From positions 87,501 through 120,000 of the forward strand of contig JAXCGZ010005750.1 of the NCBI GenBank assembly GCA_037179515.1: a stretch of DNA of 32,500 nt, given 5' to 3'. The position numbers were made by a program, and so were the translations under genes. The notes beneath the pieces were generated by a model. That model made no database searches. It saw nothing but the letters and a program-made list of their open reading frames with translations, and was not told where the DNA came from. This stretch comes from Halocaridina rubra. Taxonomy: Eukaryota; Arthropoda; Malacostraca; Decapoda; Atyidae. Positions 9,351 through 20,938 of this stretch are shown in pieces. Positions within the stretch are counted from its first letter, which is position 1; each line of letters opens with the position of its first letter.

Positions 9351-9664
9351 CATCTCAGGACCTAGTCCTCCATAACTCTAGGTTCTCTGCATTTTGACTG
9401 TTTTTTTTTCTTCTGTCCGTCGTTTTCCATTGTGTGACATTACCTCATCTCTGCCTTTTCCTTAACCTTTTTCTTTTCCTTCGCCTTGGTATTTTATCTT
9501 GCCCTGGCCTGTCCCGGTGTCACATTAGGGAGCTGGTCACAGAGAGATTAGACCTGGGGATTCAAGCTAGGATGTGCTTCCTAAGGCCTCGCCATGGATT
9601 CGAGCGAGGGTCTATCACCTCCCAAGTCGAGTATTCGGGAAAGACAAACAAAGATTAATTCGCA

Positions 9665-9782
<118 letters not shown>

Positions 9783-10025
9783 ACTACAATCTAATCAATA
9801 AAATTCATTCACGAAATGAAATTCCTACTAATGGAAGGTCATTAACGCACATAGTAACAAATTCACAGTAATTTTCCAATACTGACTAATACTGACACGT
9901 AATGATATCAATGTTTGGCAACACTGCATCACTGCGGTTGAAAATGTAAACATTACCATATCCGGTGTCGATAAGAATAAAGATTACAATAATGGAATTC
10001 TGCTCTCTACAAAATAACCGAGAAC

Positions 10026-10027
<2 letters not shown>

Positions 10028-10060
<33 letters not shown>
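10028..10060. repeat. (AC)n microsatellite abutting a LINE 5' truncation
   Basis: An (AC)n tract ends directly at the start of the truncated LINE copy at 10061. Confidence 0.95.
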
Positions 10061-10062
<2 letters not shown>

Positions 10063-10680
10063 GACATGCCACGAAACTGGTGCCAGAAATACGCAATCTC
10101 AGTTATGATGAGAGGCTGAGGGAATTAGACTTACTATCACTCGAAGCTAGAAGATTGAGGGGGGATATGGTGACAGTCTTTAAATTTCTTATTGGCTGGC
10201 TCTAGAACTAAAAGTTTAAAAAAAAAGTTTGCTGTTTTAGCCCTCCTATCAGAGGCATCGCCCCTGCTCTGGCGGGCGTCAGCCGGTGCAAGCCCAACCC
10301 CACTGTAGTGTCCAGCCACAGCATTGACCTTCCCAGTAAACAGCTTAAACTCTCGGTCCTGAACGGGAACCGATCTGTCGACCTCGCGAATGCAAGGCCA
10401 GAGCCTTACCACGGTACTAGCGAGAAGGCTGGTCATAGTTTGAAGCTTCGTAAGAAAACTTCTTTGCATGATGTAAGGAAATACTTTTTCAGTGTAAGAG
10501 TAGTTGATAATTGGAATTCGCTAAGCGAGGAGGTAATTAATGCTATCTTAATCAATAGTTTTAAGGACAGGTATGATAAGTATCGCTAAGTATAAAATGG
10601 AACCGATCAGGAGACGGGAAGATACGAGCTTTGGGCTCTCTCCCGTAAACACAATTAGGTAATTACACTTAGGTAATTAC
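10061..10680 (+). mobile_element. CR1/L2-type LINE, truncated copy with SINE inside
   Basis: Bases 10061-10190 match 14449-14575 of the full element almost base for base, about 36 bases are missing, 10192-10210 match the GGCTGGCTCTAGAACTA part, and 10441-10680 match 14639-14880, including the C-terminal frame KYFFSVRVVDNWNSLSEEV and the 3' UTR with ATACGAGCTTTGGGCTCT. A SINE is inserted at 10211-10440. The copy starts exactly at an (AC)n tract and ends GGTAATTAC(AC)n. It is very similar to the full copy, so the insertion is young. Confidence 0.85.
10211..10440 (-). mobile_element. tRNA-derived SINE (family B) inside LINE copy
   Basis: Absent from the matching place in the full LINE (14638). 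Read on the minus strand it begins GCTAGTACCGTGGTAAGGCT (A-box-like), has CGGTTCCCGTTCAGGACC (B-box-like) about 50 bases on, a GC-rich body (CACCGGCTGACGCCCGCCAG) and an A/T-rich end at 10211-10235. The GC content is clearly above that of its surroundings. A target-site duplication is not clear. Confidence 0.55.
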
Positions 10681-10711
10681 ACACACACACACACACACAC
10701 ACATACACACA
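10679..10711. repeat. (AC)n microsatellite between two LINE copies
   Basis: This tract forms the 3' tail of the truncated LINE copy and also lies just upstream of the full-length LINE. Confidence 0.95.
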
Positions 10712-10891
10712 TGGTCAAGTTTTTAAGTTAAGATGTGTGTTACCAGAAAGGAGACAAACTGAGTCACTAAATAGCACTTATATGGAGATATAAAAATTCT
10801 GTGTGAAGGTAAATTAGAAGTTTTTCTCTTTCTTTTTTTTTTCCCTCTTTCTCGTCTTCTTTCTATATTCTGTGAGAGGGAGAACATAAAA

Positions 10892-11971
10892 ATGAAGCCA
10901 TCTCTGTCCCAAACCTCTCCCACCCATGGGTCGGGAGAAGGGGTAGTCATCAGAGGACTTAAACAGAGAATCAAGAAGTTAGAGGAAATGGTTACAAGCC
11001 TTGATGATAAAATTCGGAATATGGATGGAGAAATGAAAGAGAATGAAACACTCAGAGAACAAATAAGATCTTTGGAGGAAGCAAATAAAGCACAAGGGCA
11101 GGAGAGAAAGGAACTAGAAAAAAGAATAAAGAAGCTGGAAGGGGAAAAGAGTCAACTAGAATCTAGAATTTCTAATCAAGAAGATAAAAACAAACAGCTA
11201 AATGACAACCTAAAGGAATTAGATGTTAGCTCACTGCTATCTTCTGAGAGAGACGAGATTGCTGCTTGGAATGTTCAGATTAAGGAAAACATTGAACAGT
11301 TCAGAAAAGAGTTCCAGGAGCTGAATATGGAAAATGATGCCATGAAAACGTCCTTTGCTGATGCACTAAAGGGGAATGTGGCAGTAAAAGAGGCTGTAAA
11401 GGTGGTGGCACTGGAAAACATACAAACAGTTGACTATAAAGAGACAGTAATCGAAAAAATGAAAGACGTTGTGATGGAAAGGGCAAACCCACTCATCAGA
11501 CAGGCACTTGATAAGGAGAAGACAGTGGTAATCTCAGGCATAAGTGAATCCCAGGAGCCAACATGGCAGGGGAGACTTGAAGAAAATAAAGCTAACGTTG
11601 TAGACCTGATAAGAAAGCTTGGAGTAGTATGTGGTCCTGAGGATATTGTAAACATACACCAACTAGGTAAATATTCGAGGGAAGGAATGCCGAGACCAAC
11701 AAAAGTAACCTTTGAGAGAGGGGAGACATGTAGGGAAATATTGTTGAGAAAAAAAAGTCTAAAAGACCTTCAAGAATGCAAAGAAGTGTTCATTAGACGA
11801 TACAGAACACAGGAAGAGATGGGAAAGATCAAAAACTTGTTGCAAGAGGCAAGAAGGTTAAATGATGAAAGAAATGAAGAAGAGAAGAAAAATTTTCGTT
11901 ACGGAATACTTCCAGACAAAGGGGAGATAAAGAAGATAATGACAGAAGATCAGGGGATGGGGCCTCATTAA
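10892..11971 (+). CDS. CR1/L2-type LINE ORF1 protein
   Basis: 359 residues without interruption, opening MKPSLSQTSPTHGSGEG. Residues about 25-165 are a long charged coiled coil with L/I/M heptads (KQRIKKLEEMVTSLDDK, RSLEEANKAQGQERKELEKR). Residues about 210-300 (VVISGISESQE, DIVNIHQLGKYS, RPTKVTFERGE, REILLRKKSLKDL) look like the RRM-type nucleic-acid-binding domain of LINE ORF1 proteins, followed by a basic C-terminal piece. Such proteins trimerise and package LINE RNA. A 180 nt T/C-rich leader precedes it. The stop at 11969 overlaps the ORF2 reading frame, which is open from 11878, by 94 nt. Confidence 0.85.
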   Translation: MKPSLSQTSPTHGSGEGVVIRGLKQRIKKLEEMVTSLDDKIRNMDGEMKENETLREQIRSLEEANKAQGQERKELEKRIKKLEGEKSQLESRISNQEDKNKQLNDNLKELDVSSLLSSERDEIAAWNVQIKENIEQFRKEFQELNMENDAMKTSFADALKGNVAVKEAVKVVALENIQTVDYKETVIEKMKDVVMERANPLIRQALDKEKTVVISGISESQEPTWQGRLEENKANVVDLIRKLGVVCGPEDIVNIHQLGKYSREGMPRPTKVTFERGETCREILLRKKSLKDLQECKEVFIRRYRTQEEMGKIKNLLQEARRLNDERNEEEKKNFRYGILPDKGEIKKIMTEDQGMGPH

Positions 11972-11973
11972 GA

Positions 11974-14796
11974 TTGTTATACACAAATGCTGATGGATTA
12001 GCTGGTAAGGCAGTAGAATTAAAAGATACGATTCACAACAGTAAGGCAGATATAGTAGCAATTACAGAGACTAAGTTGAGTGAGGACATAAACAGTGTCA
12101 CAGTTTTTCCTAAGGGCTTCAGAATACTAAGGGTCGAAAGATCTGAGAGGACTGGTGGAGGGATAGCACTGCTCATAAGTGAGAGGATTCAAGTTGAAGA
12201 GATAAACTTGGCTATAGAAAGTGAGTTCAGGGAATTTCTTGTTGCTCGCATAAATACTGGGTCAGAGAGCATTATAATAACTGTTGTATACAACCCACCA
12301 AGGAACCAAAATAGGCTTGAAATTTATGAGGAAAGTCATATAGGTACGATTGAAGTCATAAACTCAGTTGTTAACATGGCGCGGGAGAAAAAATGTAGGA
12401 TTTTGATTATGGGAGACTTTAATCATAAAGAGATAGATTGGATAAATCTTGACCCACACAGTGGTGAGGACTCCTTTGGGGCAAGATTCCTAGATTGCGT
12501 ACAAGGGAATTTCCTACACCAACATGTAATGGAACCAACAAGAGCCAGGGGTGGGGATGAGCCATCACTACTTGATCTGGTGTTCACAGATAATGTGTTG
12601 GATATTGAAAATATTGAGTATGAACCACCAATTGGAAAGAGTGACCACTGTGTGTTGTTGATGGAGAATATCATTGAAGACATTCTTCCTGAGAGTAGAG
12701 GCACTGAGGACATGAGAAGGAACTATCAGAAAGGAGATTACATCAAAATGAATGAGCTTTTTGCAGTTATTGACTGGAGAACCTTATTTTACAACAAATC
12801 TGTACAAGAAATGTATGACATCTTTTGTGAGAAATATGGGAAGATAGTAGATTGCTGCATACCTGTCACCAAAGTAGGTGTAATTCATGCCAGAGAGAAA
12901 TGGTTCGATAATGGGTGTAAAAGAGCTAAGGAGTGGAGAGACAAATGCTGGAAAAGGTATAGGAGGAAAAAAAACATAAATGCCTGGCAAACCTACAAAA
13001 GAGCAAGAAATGACTACCTAAGTAAAAGGAGAGAGGCAGAGAAAGATTATGAGAGGGACATCACCAGGAAGGCTAAAGAAAATCCCAAGCTTTTCCACAG
13101 CTTTATCAGAGGAAAACTGAAGGTAAAAGAACAGGTTTTAAGGCTAAAGAGAGCGGATGGAAGCATCACTGAGACGGACGAAGAGATCTGCAAAGAATTG
13201 AACAAGGAGTTTCAGTCAGTATTTACAGTAGAAAATACCCCACCCCCTCAGATTGCAGTGATAGAAGCTCAAGGGCCGGTATTAGAGAACATCAACCTTA
13301 CAGCCACAGAGGTATGCAAAGCGCTGATGGATTTAGATGTTCATAAAGCTACAGGTCCTGATGACATATCCCCTCATGTGCTTAAAAAATGCGCAAACAC
13401 AATATCAGTGGCACTAAGTATCATATTTAAGGAGTCATTGGAGTCGGGGGAGATTCCAAGATGCTGGAAACAAGCAAATGTGATACCTATCTTCAAAAAG
13501 GGAAGGAGGGATACGGCTCTGAACTATAGACCAGTTTCCTTGACCAGCATAGTTTGCAAACTTATGGAGAAACTACTAAGGAAACATATCTCTCTTCACT
13601 TGGAATCCTTCAACTTTTTGTCAGTGAGGCAACATGGCTTCAGAGAAGGAAGATCAACAGTAACAAACTTATTAGAATTTTATGATGAGGTAAGCCAAAT
13701 CTTACAGGAAAGAGAGGGCTGGGCAGATTGCATATTCCTAGACTTCCAGAAAGCGTTTGACACTGTTCCACATGGGAGACTTATTAGGAAGCTGCAATCA
13801 ATGGCTAGAATAGGTGGAAATGTCTTGGAATGGATAAAAACTTACTTAGAAGGAAGGGAACAGAGGGTTAGAGTAAGACACTCAGTGTCTGAATGGAGAA
13901 GAGTTAGTAGTGGAGTTCCACAGGGTTCAGTTTTAGGGCCACTTTTGTTCCTTGTATATGTAAATGACCTACCAGAGTCTGTAAATTCATTCATGAATAT
14001 GTTTGCAGATGATGCAAAGATTGTGAAGAAAGTAAAAAACGAGAACAATGGTAGAGAACTTCAGGAGGATCTAAATAATCTGCATGAGTGGTCAGAAAAG
14101 TGGCTAATGAAATTCAATACCTCAAAATGTAAGGTAATGAGAATGGGTACAAGTGCAAGAAGGCCCAAGCTTGACTACTCGGTGGCTGGAGTACAACTTC
14201 AGGAGACAGAAAATGAGAGAGATCTAGGAGTAAACATATTGGCAGATTTGTCTCCAGAAATACATATAAATGGCATAGTAAGGGCAGCATATGCATTCTT
14301 ATCAAATGTAAGGGTAGCCTTCAGGCACATGGACAAGGAAATGTTCAGAAATATTTATGTAACCTATGTGAGGCCAAAACTCGAATATGCAGCCCCCTTT
14401 TGGAATCCGCACTTGAAAAAGCACATAGCTAAGCTTGAAAAAGTTCAAAGACATGCCACGAAACTGGTGCCAGAAATACGCAATCTCGGTTATGATGAGA
14501 GGCTGAGGGAATTAGACTTGCCATCACTCGAAGCTAGAAGAGTAAGGGGGGATATGGTGACAGTCTTTAAATTCCTTCATGGTTTTGATAGAGTGGATAG
14601 GGATCGATATTTCGATATGGCTGGCTCTAGAACTAGAGGTCATAGTTTGAAGCTTCGGAAGAAAACTTGTTTGCAGGATGTAAGGAAATACTTTTTCAGT
14701 GTAAGAGTAGTTGATAATTGGAATTCGCTAAGCGAGGAGGTAGTTAATGCTACCTCAATCCATAGTTTTAAGGACAGGTATGATAAGTATCACTAA
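11974..14796 (+). CDS. CR1/L2-type LINE ORF2: endonuclease-reverse transcriptase
   Basis: 940 residues uninterrupted. The APE-type endonuclease shows NADG (5-8), ITETK with E32, GDFN (147-150) and SDH (223-225). The reverse transcriptase shows NYRPVSLTS, HGFREGRST, DFQKAFD (D590), GVPQGSVLGP (647 on) and catalytic FADD (677-680). A long C-terminal region ends VRVVDNWNSLSEEVVNATSI and SFKDRYDKYH, as in the CR1/L2 group. All catalytic motifs are present, so it could be active. No ATG opens the frame: it is open from 11878, in the -1 frame of ORF1, and the first codon given here is TTG. Expression by frameshift or re-initiation is likely. The 3' UTR has ATACGAGCTTTGGGCTCT and ends in AATTAGGTAATCAC repeats and (AC)n(AT)n. 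Confidence 0.92.
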   Translation: MLYTNADGLAGKAVELKDTIHNSKADIVAITETKLSEDINSVTVFPKGFRILRVERSERTGGGIALLISERIQVEEINLAIESEFREFLVARINTGSESIIITVVYNPPRNQNRLEIYEESHIGTIEVINSVVNMAREKKCRILIMGDFNHKEIDWINLDPHSGEDSFGARFLDCVQGNFLHQHVMEPTRARGGDEPSLLDLVFTDNVLDIENIEYEPPIGKSDHCVLLMENIIEDILPESRGTEDMRRNYQKGDYIKMNELFAVIDWRTLFYNKSVQEMYDIFCEKYGKIVDCCIPVTKVGVIHAREKWFDNGCKRAKEWRDKCWKRYRRKKNINAWQTYKRARNDYLSKRREAEKDYERDITRKAKENPKLFHSFIRGKLKVKEQVLRLKRADGSITETDEEICKELNKEFQSVFTVENTPPPQIAVIEAQGPVLENINLTATEVCKALMDLDVHKATGPDDISPHVLKKCANTISVALSIIFKESLESGEIPRCWKQANVIPIFKKGRRDTALNYRPVSLTSIVCKLMEKLLRKHISLHLESFNFLSVRQHGFREGRSTVTNLLEFYDEVSQILQEREGWADCIFLDFQKAFDTVPHGRLIRKLQSMARIGGNVLEWIKTYLEGREQRVRVRHSVSEWRRVSSGVPQGSVLGPLLFLVYVNDLPESVNSFMNMFADDAKIVKKVKNENNGRELQEDLNNLHEWSEKWLMKFNTSKCKVMRMGTSARRPKLDYSVAGVQLQETENERDLGVNILADLSPEIHINGIVRAAYAFLSNVRVAFRHMDKEMFRNIYVTYVRPKLEYAAPFWNPHLKKHIAKLEKVQRHATKLVPEIRNLGYDERLRELDLPSLEARRVRGDMVTVFKFLHGFDRVDRDRYFDMAGSRTRGHSLKLRKKTCLQDVRKYFFSVRVVDNWNSLSEEVVNATSIHSFKDRYDKYH

Positions 14797-15560
<764 letters not shown>

Positions 15561-15564
15561 TGCT

Positions 15565-15795
15565 CATCGCATTTTCTTTGTTAATATGTCCTCATTCATA
15601 CTTTCCATATGCCAAAACCATTTCAGTCCCTCTGTCTACCTTATCCAACAGCCTTCTTTCAATGTCTTTTCTCTGCCTCATCTCATTTCTAGCTCTATCT
15701 AGTTTGATACACAGCCATACTTCTTAAATACCTCAGTTCCATTAAATTCACCTTCTTCATTTCATCCTCTCTTGGATTCCAAGTCTCTGATCCAT
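15565..15795 (-). mobile_element. RTE-type LINE remnant
   Basis: On the minus strand: TTGGAATCCAAGAGAGGATG, AATTTAATGGAACTGAGGTA, TTAAGAAGTATGGCTGTGTA, ATTGAAAGAAGGCTGTTGGA. This is the same order as in the RTE tail at 5515 (AREDEKNKFNVMEMRCLRRM, then the ERR/LD block), with stops and frameshifts. Fragment of the same group. Sequence from 15800 to 16300 is T/C-rich and may be more of the element, but no motif could be placed. Confidence 0.55.
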
Positions 15796-16319
15796 AAAAT
15801 TCCTTCAAATAGGTTTAAAACTCTTTTCTTCCCTCCTTCCTTCTCTCACTACAAGGACTATACACACTTACGAACGATCAAACCTCTCATCCCAAGCTCC
15901 ATTTCACCAGCATGTTGCTTGATGATACTTGCTAAGAGAGTTCATTCGATGCCATCACTAATTCCTCCCCCTTTATTCTATCCCAATTATCCATCCATCC
16001 ATCCAAACTGCAATATCACTGGGAGTGCCCATACGCACGTCCTCAAGTACAGTTATCTGAATAAAAAAAAAAAACACTTGCTTATCGCCTCACTTACCAA
16101 GATAAATAATTCTTCTCGTCCTCTATCAGCTCCTAAAATGCACCACACCTTTCCCTTTCAACGTTATTTCACTCATTGCTAACATATCCATCCTTCCTCT
16201 CATGAACATACTACTAATCTCTCTGGTTCACACCACAACCACGCACTTCCAGAGATCCATTTACTAGGGTTCTGGCTAGAGCTTTCTGGCCAGAATAACC
16301 TTGTGTGTCTTGGCTTATT

Positions 16320-16405
16320 GCAAAAGAAAATATTGAGATGGATTTCCTATCCCCCTCGCTTCTACCCATTTAGTTGACTTTTACGACACGGCAGGGGACC
16401 AAAAC
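16320..16405 (+). repeat. Dispersed repeat with TTTTACGACACGGCAGGGG motif
   Basis: CATTTAGTTGACTTTTACGA leads into CACGGCAGGGG and then directly into an (AAT)n tract. Related copies are at 26560-26695 (CATTTAGTCGACTTTTACGA, running into (GA)n) and 27395-27450 (GGACACGCAGGGGAATACGA). Probably the 3' part of a SINE or LINE. Confidence 0.5.
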
Positions 16406-16408
16406 AAG

Positions 16409-16411
<3 letters not shown>

Positions 16412-16484
<73 letters not shown>

Positions 16485-16521
16485 TTAATAAACAATAATA
16501 ATAATAATAATAATAATTATG

Positions 16522-16574
<53 letters not shown>

Positions 16575-16584
16575 TAATAATAAT
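16412..16584. repeat. (AAT)n microsatellite, interrupted
   Basis: AAT repeats with breaks near 16483 and 16517. Confidence 0.95.
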
Positions 16585-16659
16585 GTGAGATTGCCCGTTT
16601 GTGTGTTAAATTTAAGACACTCGTAGGACAACAAAGCACTATAATGTTAGAACAATAGT

Positions 16660-16867
16660 CTTTTGTTGTTCCGGTTTTACGTCACGGACTCCCTTTTCTT
16701 CCAAGGGCAAGGACGGTTGCCTTCTTGCGAAGGACTTGTTTTGGCAGATGTAATCGTTAACCTGAGTGCATGCCATTGTTAACTCAGACCGTGACTGGGC
16801 GCGAACTCTCGACCTGACGTCTCAGAGTCGCGGACGCTACCGCTTGAGCCACGGTGACTACTATGTA
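16660..16867 (-). mobile_element. tRNA-derived SINE (family A), copy 2
   Basis: Minus-strand copy with head near 16860 (GTGGCTCAAGCGGTAGCG), B-box region GGTCGAGAGTTCGCGCCC and end GTCCGTGACGTAAAACCGGA. Target-site duplication AGAACAATAGT is intact at 16649-16659 and 16868-16878, so this is a clear and fairly recent retroposition. Confidence 0.9.
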
Positions 16868-16929
16868 AGAACAATAGTATGATCTCAAAAATATTTGCAA
16901 AGTTCAAAATAAAAGACACCAGGTCTTAA

Positions 16930-17110
16930 ATCTTGTAAACTGACATTCGACGCACGTGGTACATGGGACGTGTCACGCCACTCCTATGTGAAAGGTTTCA
17001 TATATATCCGGATGTTCGTTTTCAACTGGGTGCCACGTGGCATGCCACGTGCGACATGCCACTTTCGTGTGAAAGCGGCCAAGACCTATTTTGCAATCTT
17101 GATGTGGCCA
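16930..17110. repeat. Unassigned CACGTG-rich palindromic sequence
   Basis: Contains an 18 bp perfect palindrome CACGTGGCATGCCACGTG (17034-17051) plus related words (GCACGTGGTACATGGGACGT, CCACTTTCGTGTGAAAGCGG). It looks like part of a DNA transposon end, but no partner was found. The following 17110-17600 shows no recognised feature. Confidence 0.35.
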
Positions 17111-17614
17111 TGAATATTGACTGCTAGTGCTAATTGTACGTAGTAAGTTGACCCATGGCATTAGCCTCCCACTGCAATACTACAACTGAAGGTCTTTTGG
17201 ACTCAAACGACTGGCCAAGGCAGCTCAGAGTTAAGTCTTCCATCAGTTACGGAACATTTATTCCGTATATTGTGATGCATCCGTTACACAACTCTTACTA
17301 TCCCTTCACATCTGACAAGTCACAACACTTCACATCTTTTCTGTTTGGTTTCTTTCTCATAATTATTAGGGCATTATTACTTTGACTGTAATATCAACCT
17401 GTATTTTTATTGTTTATCGCTCTCTTATTTCGGCCTTGTCCTGAAGCTACTACTTTTTCTTAAACATGGTCTTAATGTCCAGGCCAGCTGAGGGCAATTT
17501 TTCTTACCCGTTTCAGTGTCATATAAAAAAAAAATCATAAAAAAATGTAAAGTATGCTGAGTATTTGTCGTTTTGAACAAAAGCCAATGAATGTAACAAA
17601 TAAAATAAATTATT

Positions 17615-18148
<534 letters not shown>

Positions 18149-18404
18149 GTCTGAGTGTGAGTATTCTATTTACTTAGATAGTGAGTTCAAGAATTAAACT
18201 AGATTATAAATTAATAAGAACCACACACAGCGATCAAAAGTTAATGCAGTGCTGGGGTAAAAAAAAAAACTAATAAATTTGACGTTGAGGATTGAAAAGA
18301 TTGTCTCATTGTTACTCAAATAGGGGTCTATCACCCCCTTCTCAGGTCTCATTTCTGGCTACGGATATGCTATCCGTACAGTGTACATTTGTACATCTTA
18401 TGTC

Positions 18405-18566
18405 TAACTGTTGCAACTATGAGACGTCAGGTCGAGAGTTCGTTGCCAGCCATGGTCTGAGGGTAGAGAGGCATTTACTCACGGCAACGATCACACTTAC
18501 TAAAAATTCTTCGGGAGGAAGCACCGTCCTATCCCTTAGTACACCAGAGAGTCCGTGACGTAAAAC
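18405..18566 (+). mobile_element. tRNA-derived SINE (family A), copy 3, diverged
   Basis: Recognisable from GACGTCAGGTCGAGAGTTCG (B-box region) through CCATGGTCTGAGGGTAGAGA to GAGAGTCCGTGACGTAAAAC. The A-box part is missing or mutated and the body has small deletions. Old copy; no target-site duplication seen. Confidence 0.75.
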
Positions 18567-18725
18567 CAATCACTACTCCTTGCTTGAGGTTTGTCTTTTT
18601 TGGGCAGAGAGATATTGTTCGGAGTATTTTAAGAGTCTACCAGTAGCCTACAACAGCTAATTATGATATCCGTTGAGCTGCTGAGATGACAGTTGTTAGC
18701 AGCATCCACTGCAGTTTGAATTACA

Positions 18726-18983
<258 letters not shown>

Positions 18984-19120
18984 TTATGTAATATACTTCG
19001 AAAAGAGTATCTGATGTATGCAGCAGGAGAGAATTCTATATATCTCACTTTTTCCATGAGTCCAGTTAGGAAGACAAGTTTACATAGATCATTTTGATCT
19101 ATACTTGATGAAGTACCTGA

Positions 19121-19196
19121 GATCCTGGAAAGGTATGTCACATCATATGAAAATACTGGATCCTGGAAAAGTAAATCACATCACATGAAAATACTG
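19121..19196. repeat. 38 bp tandem duplication
   Basis: GATCCTGGAAAGGTATGTCA... (19121-19158) is followed directly by GATCCTGGAAAAGTAAATCA... (19159-19196), both ending ATGAAAATACTG; the copies differ at only a few positions. Confidence 0.85.
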
Positions 19197-19255
19197 GATA
19201 CTTTATGCAACATGTAATGTTCCATTATACATGGAAATATTTATATTACATAATG

Positions 19256-19456
19256 TTCCGGGCTTACATCACGGACTCCCTTTTCAACCAAGGGCTAAGA
19301 TGGTTGCCTTCATGAGAAGGACTTGTTTTGGCAGATGTAATCCTTACCCTGAGTGCATGCCCTTGCTAACCTCAGACCGTGACGGGGCGCAAACCCTCGA
19401 CCTGACGCCTCAGAGTCGCGGACGCTACCGCTTGACCCACGGTGACTACTATTTAC
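19256..19456 (-). mobile_element. tRNA-derived SINE (family A), copy 4
   Basis: Minus strand. Head GTGGGTCAAGCGGTAGCG near 19440, B-box region GGTCGAGGGTTTGCGCCCC, end GTCCGTGATGTAAGCCC. The direct repeat ATTACATAATG at 19245-19255 and 19457-19467 is the target-site duplication. Confidence 0.88.
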
Positions 19457-19793
19457 ATTACATAATGCTGACTAAAATCATGATAAGCATAATAGAAGGA
19501 AATGTTTCAAGATTTCCCTCAGATTTAAATTAGGATTTCGTGTAATCTGAGACGCCAAGCTATATTAGGAGGGGAAAGGATTATTTGGCCTTTTGCCAAA
19601 ATTGCCAAAGACAACGTAGAGTTCAACTCACCCATTTCCTAACATTCTTGCAAAAGAATTTCCTCCACGCTTGTTATATAAATAAGCGACTGCAATACAT
19701 AGCGTAATGTAAAAGGAGTAAGAGACAGAAATTAAAGTTTTTTGCCAAATTCTTCTTACTGTTAAGTAGAGCTGTCTTAGTGTAGATAATAAC

Positions 19794-19904
19794 TCAAATA
19801 TCCAGCATACAAACTAAGGTAGGCTTATAAAATAAACAAGGTTTTTTTTTTTTTTATCAAATATCCAGGGTACAAACTAAGGTAGGCTTATAAAATAAAC
19901 AAGG
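19794..19904. repeat. 48 bp direct repeat separated by T tract
   Basis: TCAAATATCCAGCATACAAA... (19794-19841) recurs at 19857-19904 with two differences, separated by T14 and one A. See findings. Confidence 0.9.
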
Positions 19905-19926
19905 GTTTGTTTTATAGTAAAACATT

Positions 19927-19932
19927 TTTATT
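19927..19932 (-). terminator. Candidate polyadenylation signal (AATAAA), myosin light chain
   Basis: First canonical AATAAA on the minus strand downstream of the light chain stop codon, about 1.0 kb away. A small hairpin GGTTTCAT-ATA-ATGAAACC (19960-19978) lies just upstream. It may belong to this transcript, but variant signals nearer the stop cannot be excluded. Confidence 0.3.
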
Positions 19933-19979
19933 GAGTATATCATATAGATGCCAATACAAGGTTTCATATAATGAAACCA

Positions 19980-20938
19980 GTTTTTAAAACTGTAATGGTA
20001 TCAGAGGCATTTTACATTGAGGTGTTGAAAGAGGTGTCAACGTTCCTCCTTGCTGAATATGGAGGATTTAGAAGACACCATCTCGTTCTGTTTTCCATTT
20101 CATTTTAGTCAGCTGTAATTGACTTGAGCCTCAGAGTTCAATTATTTTAAGTATCAGAGATGTTGCACTTTCATCATCTAACTGATGATGGCACTATGCA
20201 CAAAGGGAGCGACAGACCCTCCAAGATAATGGTAGTTGGAGATAACAAAATGGCGGCACCGATCTAAGCGTCTATCCACGTGTTTAACTCACGGTCTCCT
20301 TGTTTGCAAAATATGTCCATTTATAACACAAAATTTAGCCGTCGCTCCCGACTTGGCTTTTACACAAAGAGACACTGTGATTGTGGGTGGGTTGGGGGGG
20401 CTCTTATTTATGCCGATGGCGAGGCAAGATTTTTCTCTTTTTTTTCGCTTTGATAGGGCCACCTTTTTAGGAGGGTGTTCCACTGGGGGTTCCAATTTTT
20501 GTAGCAACAACAGGATCACAAGAGAGTGAGGGCGTGTGGGAAACACTCGTCCACCACATCTAATGTCTATCCTGCTGTCCCGTAAGAAATCTGGGGTGCT
20601 GATGATGAAATCATGATGACCACGAGAGACAGACAGCAAGAGAAGAAGAAGAAAAACAGGAGACAAACGTGATGACTACGTACAAAATCCATGAAATACA
20701 CGTGTGATATGATGAAGTAACAGCAGGAGCAGCAGCAGAGGCCAGTAGTATACTAGATGACCAAAAAGCAGCGCTTCTTTTCTTTTTTGAGTGTCACAGC
20801 CATAGGCAGCAATTCCTGCACCCTGTTAATATAATTTAAATTTCCATTCTTCCTTTACGAATTCACAAACCTTCGGCTGCTGCCCACCCACATTTCCTTC
20901 GGGCGTGGGTATAGGGTAATGAGATTAAGGGAAGTGAT
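19980..20938 (-). other. Probable 3' UTR/downstream region of myosin light chain
   Basis: No other gene is recognised. The sequence is less AT-rich than its surroundings, with GA- and CAG-rich stretches (20630-20745). Confidence 0.35.

Noticed and set aside
10137..10469. 110-codon minus-strand frame
   Set aside because: It crosses the junctions between LINE and SINE sequence, so it is a composite of two mobile elements rather than a gene.
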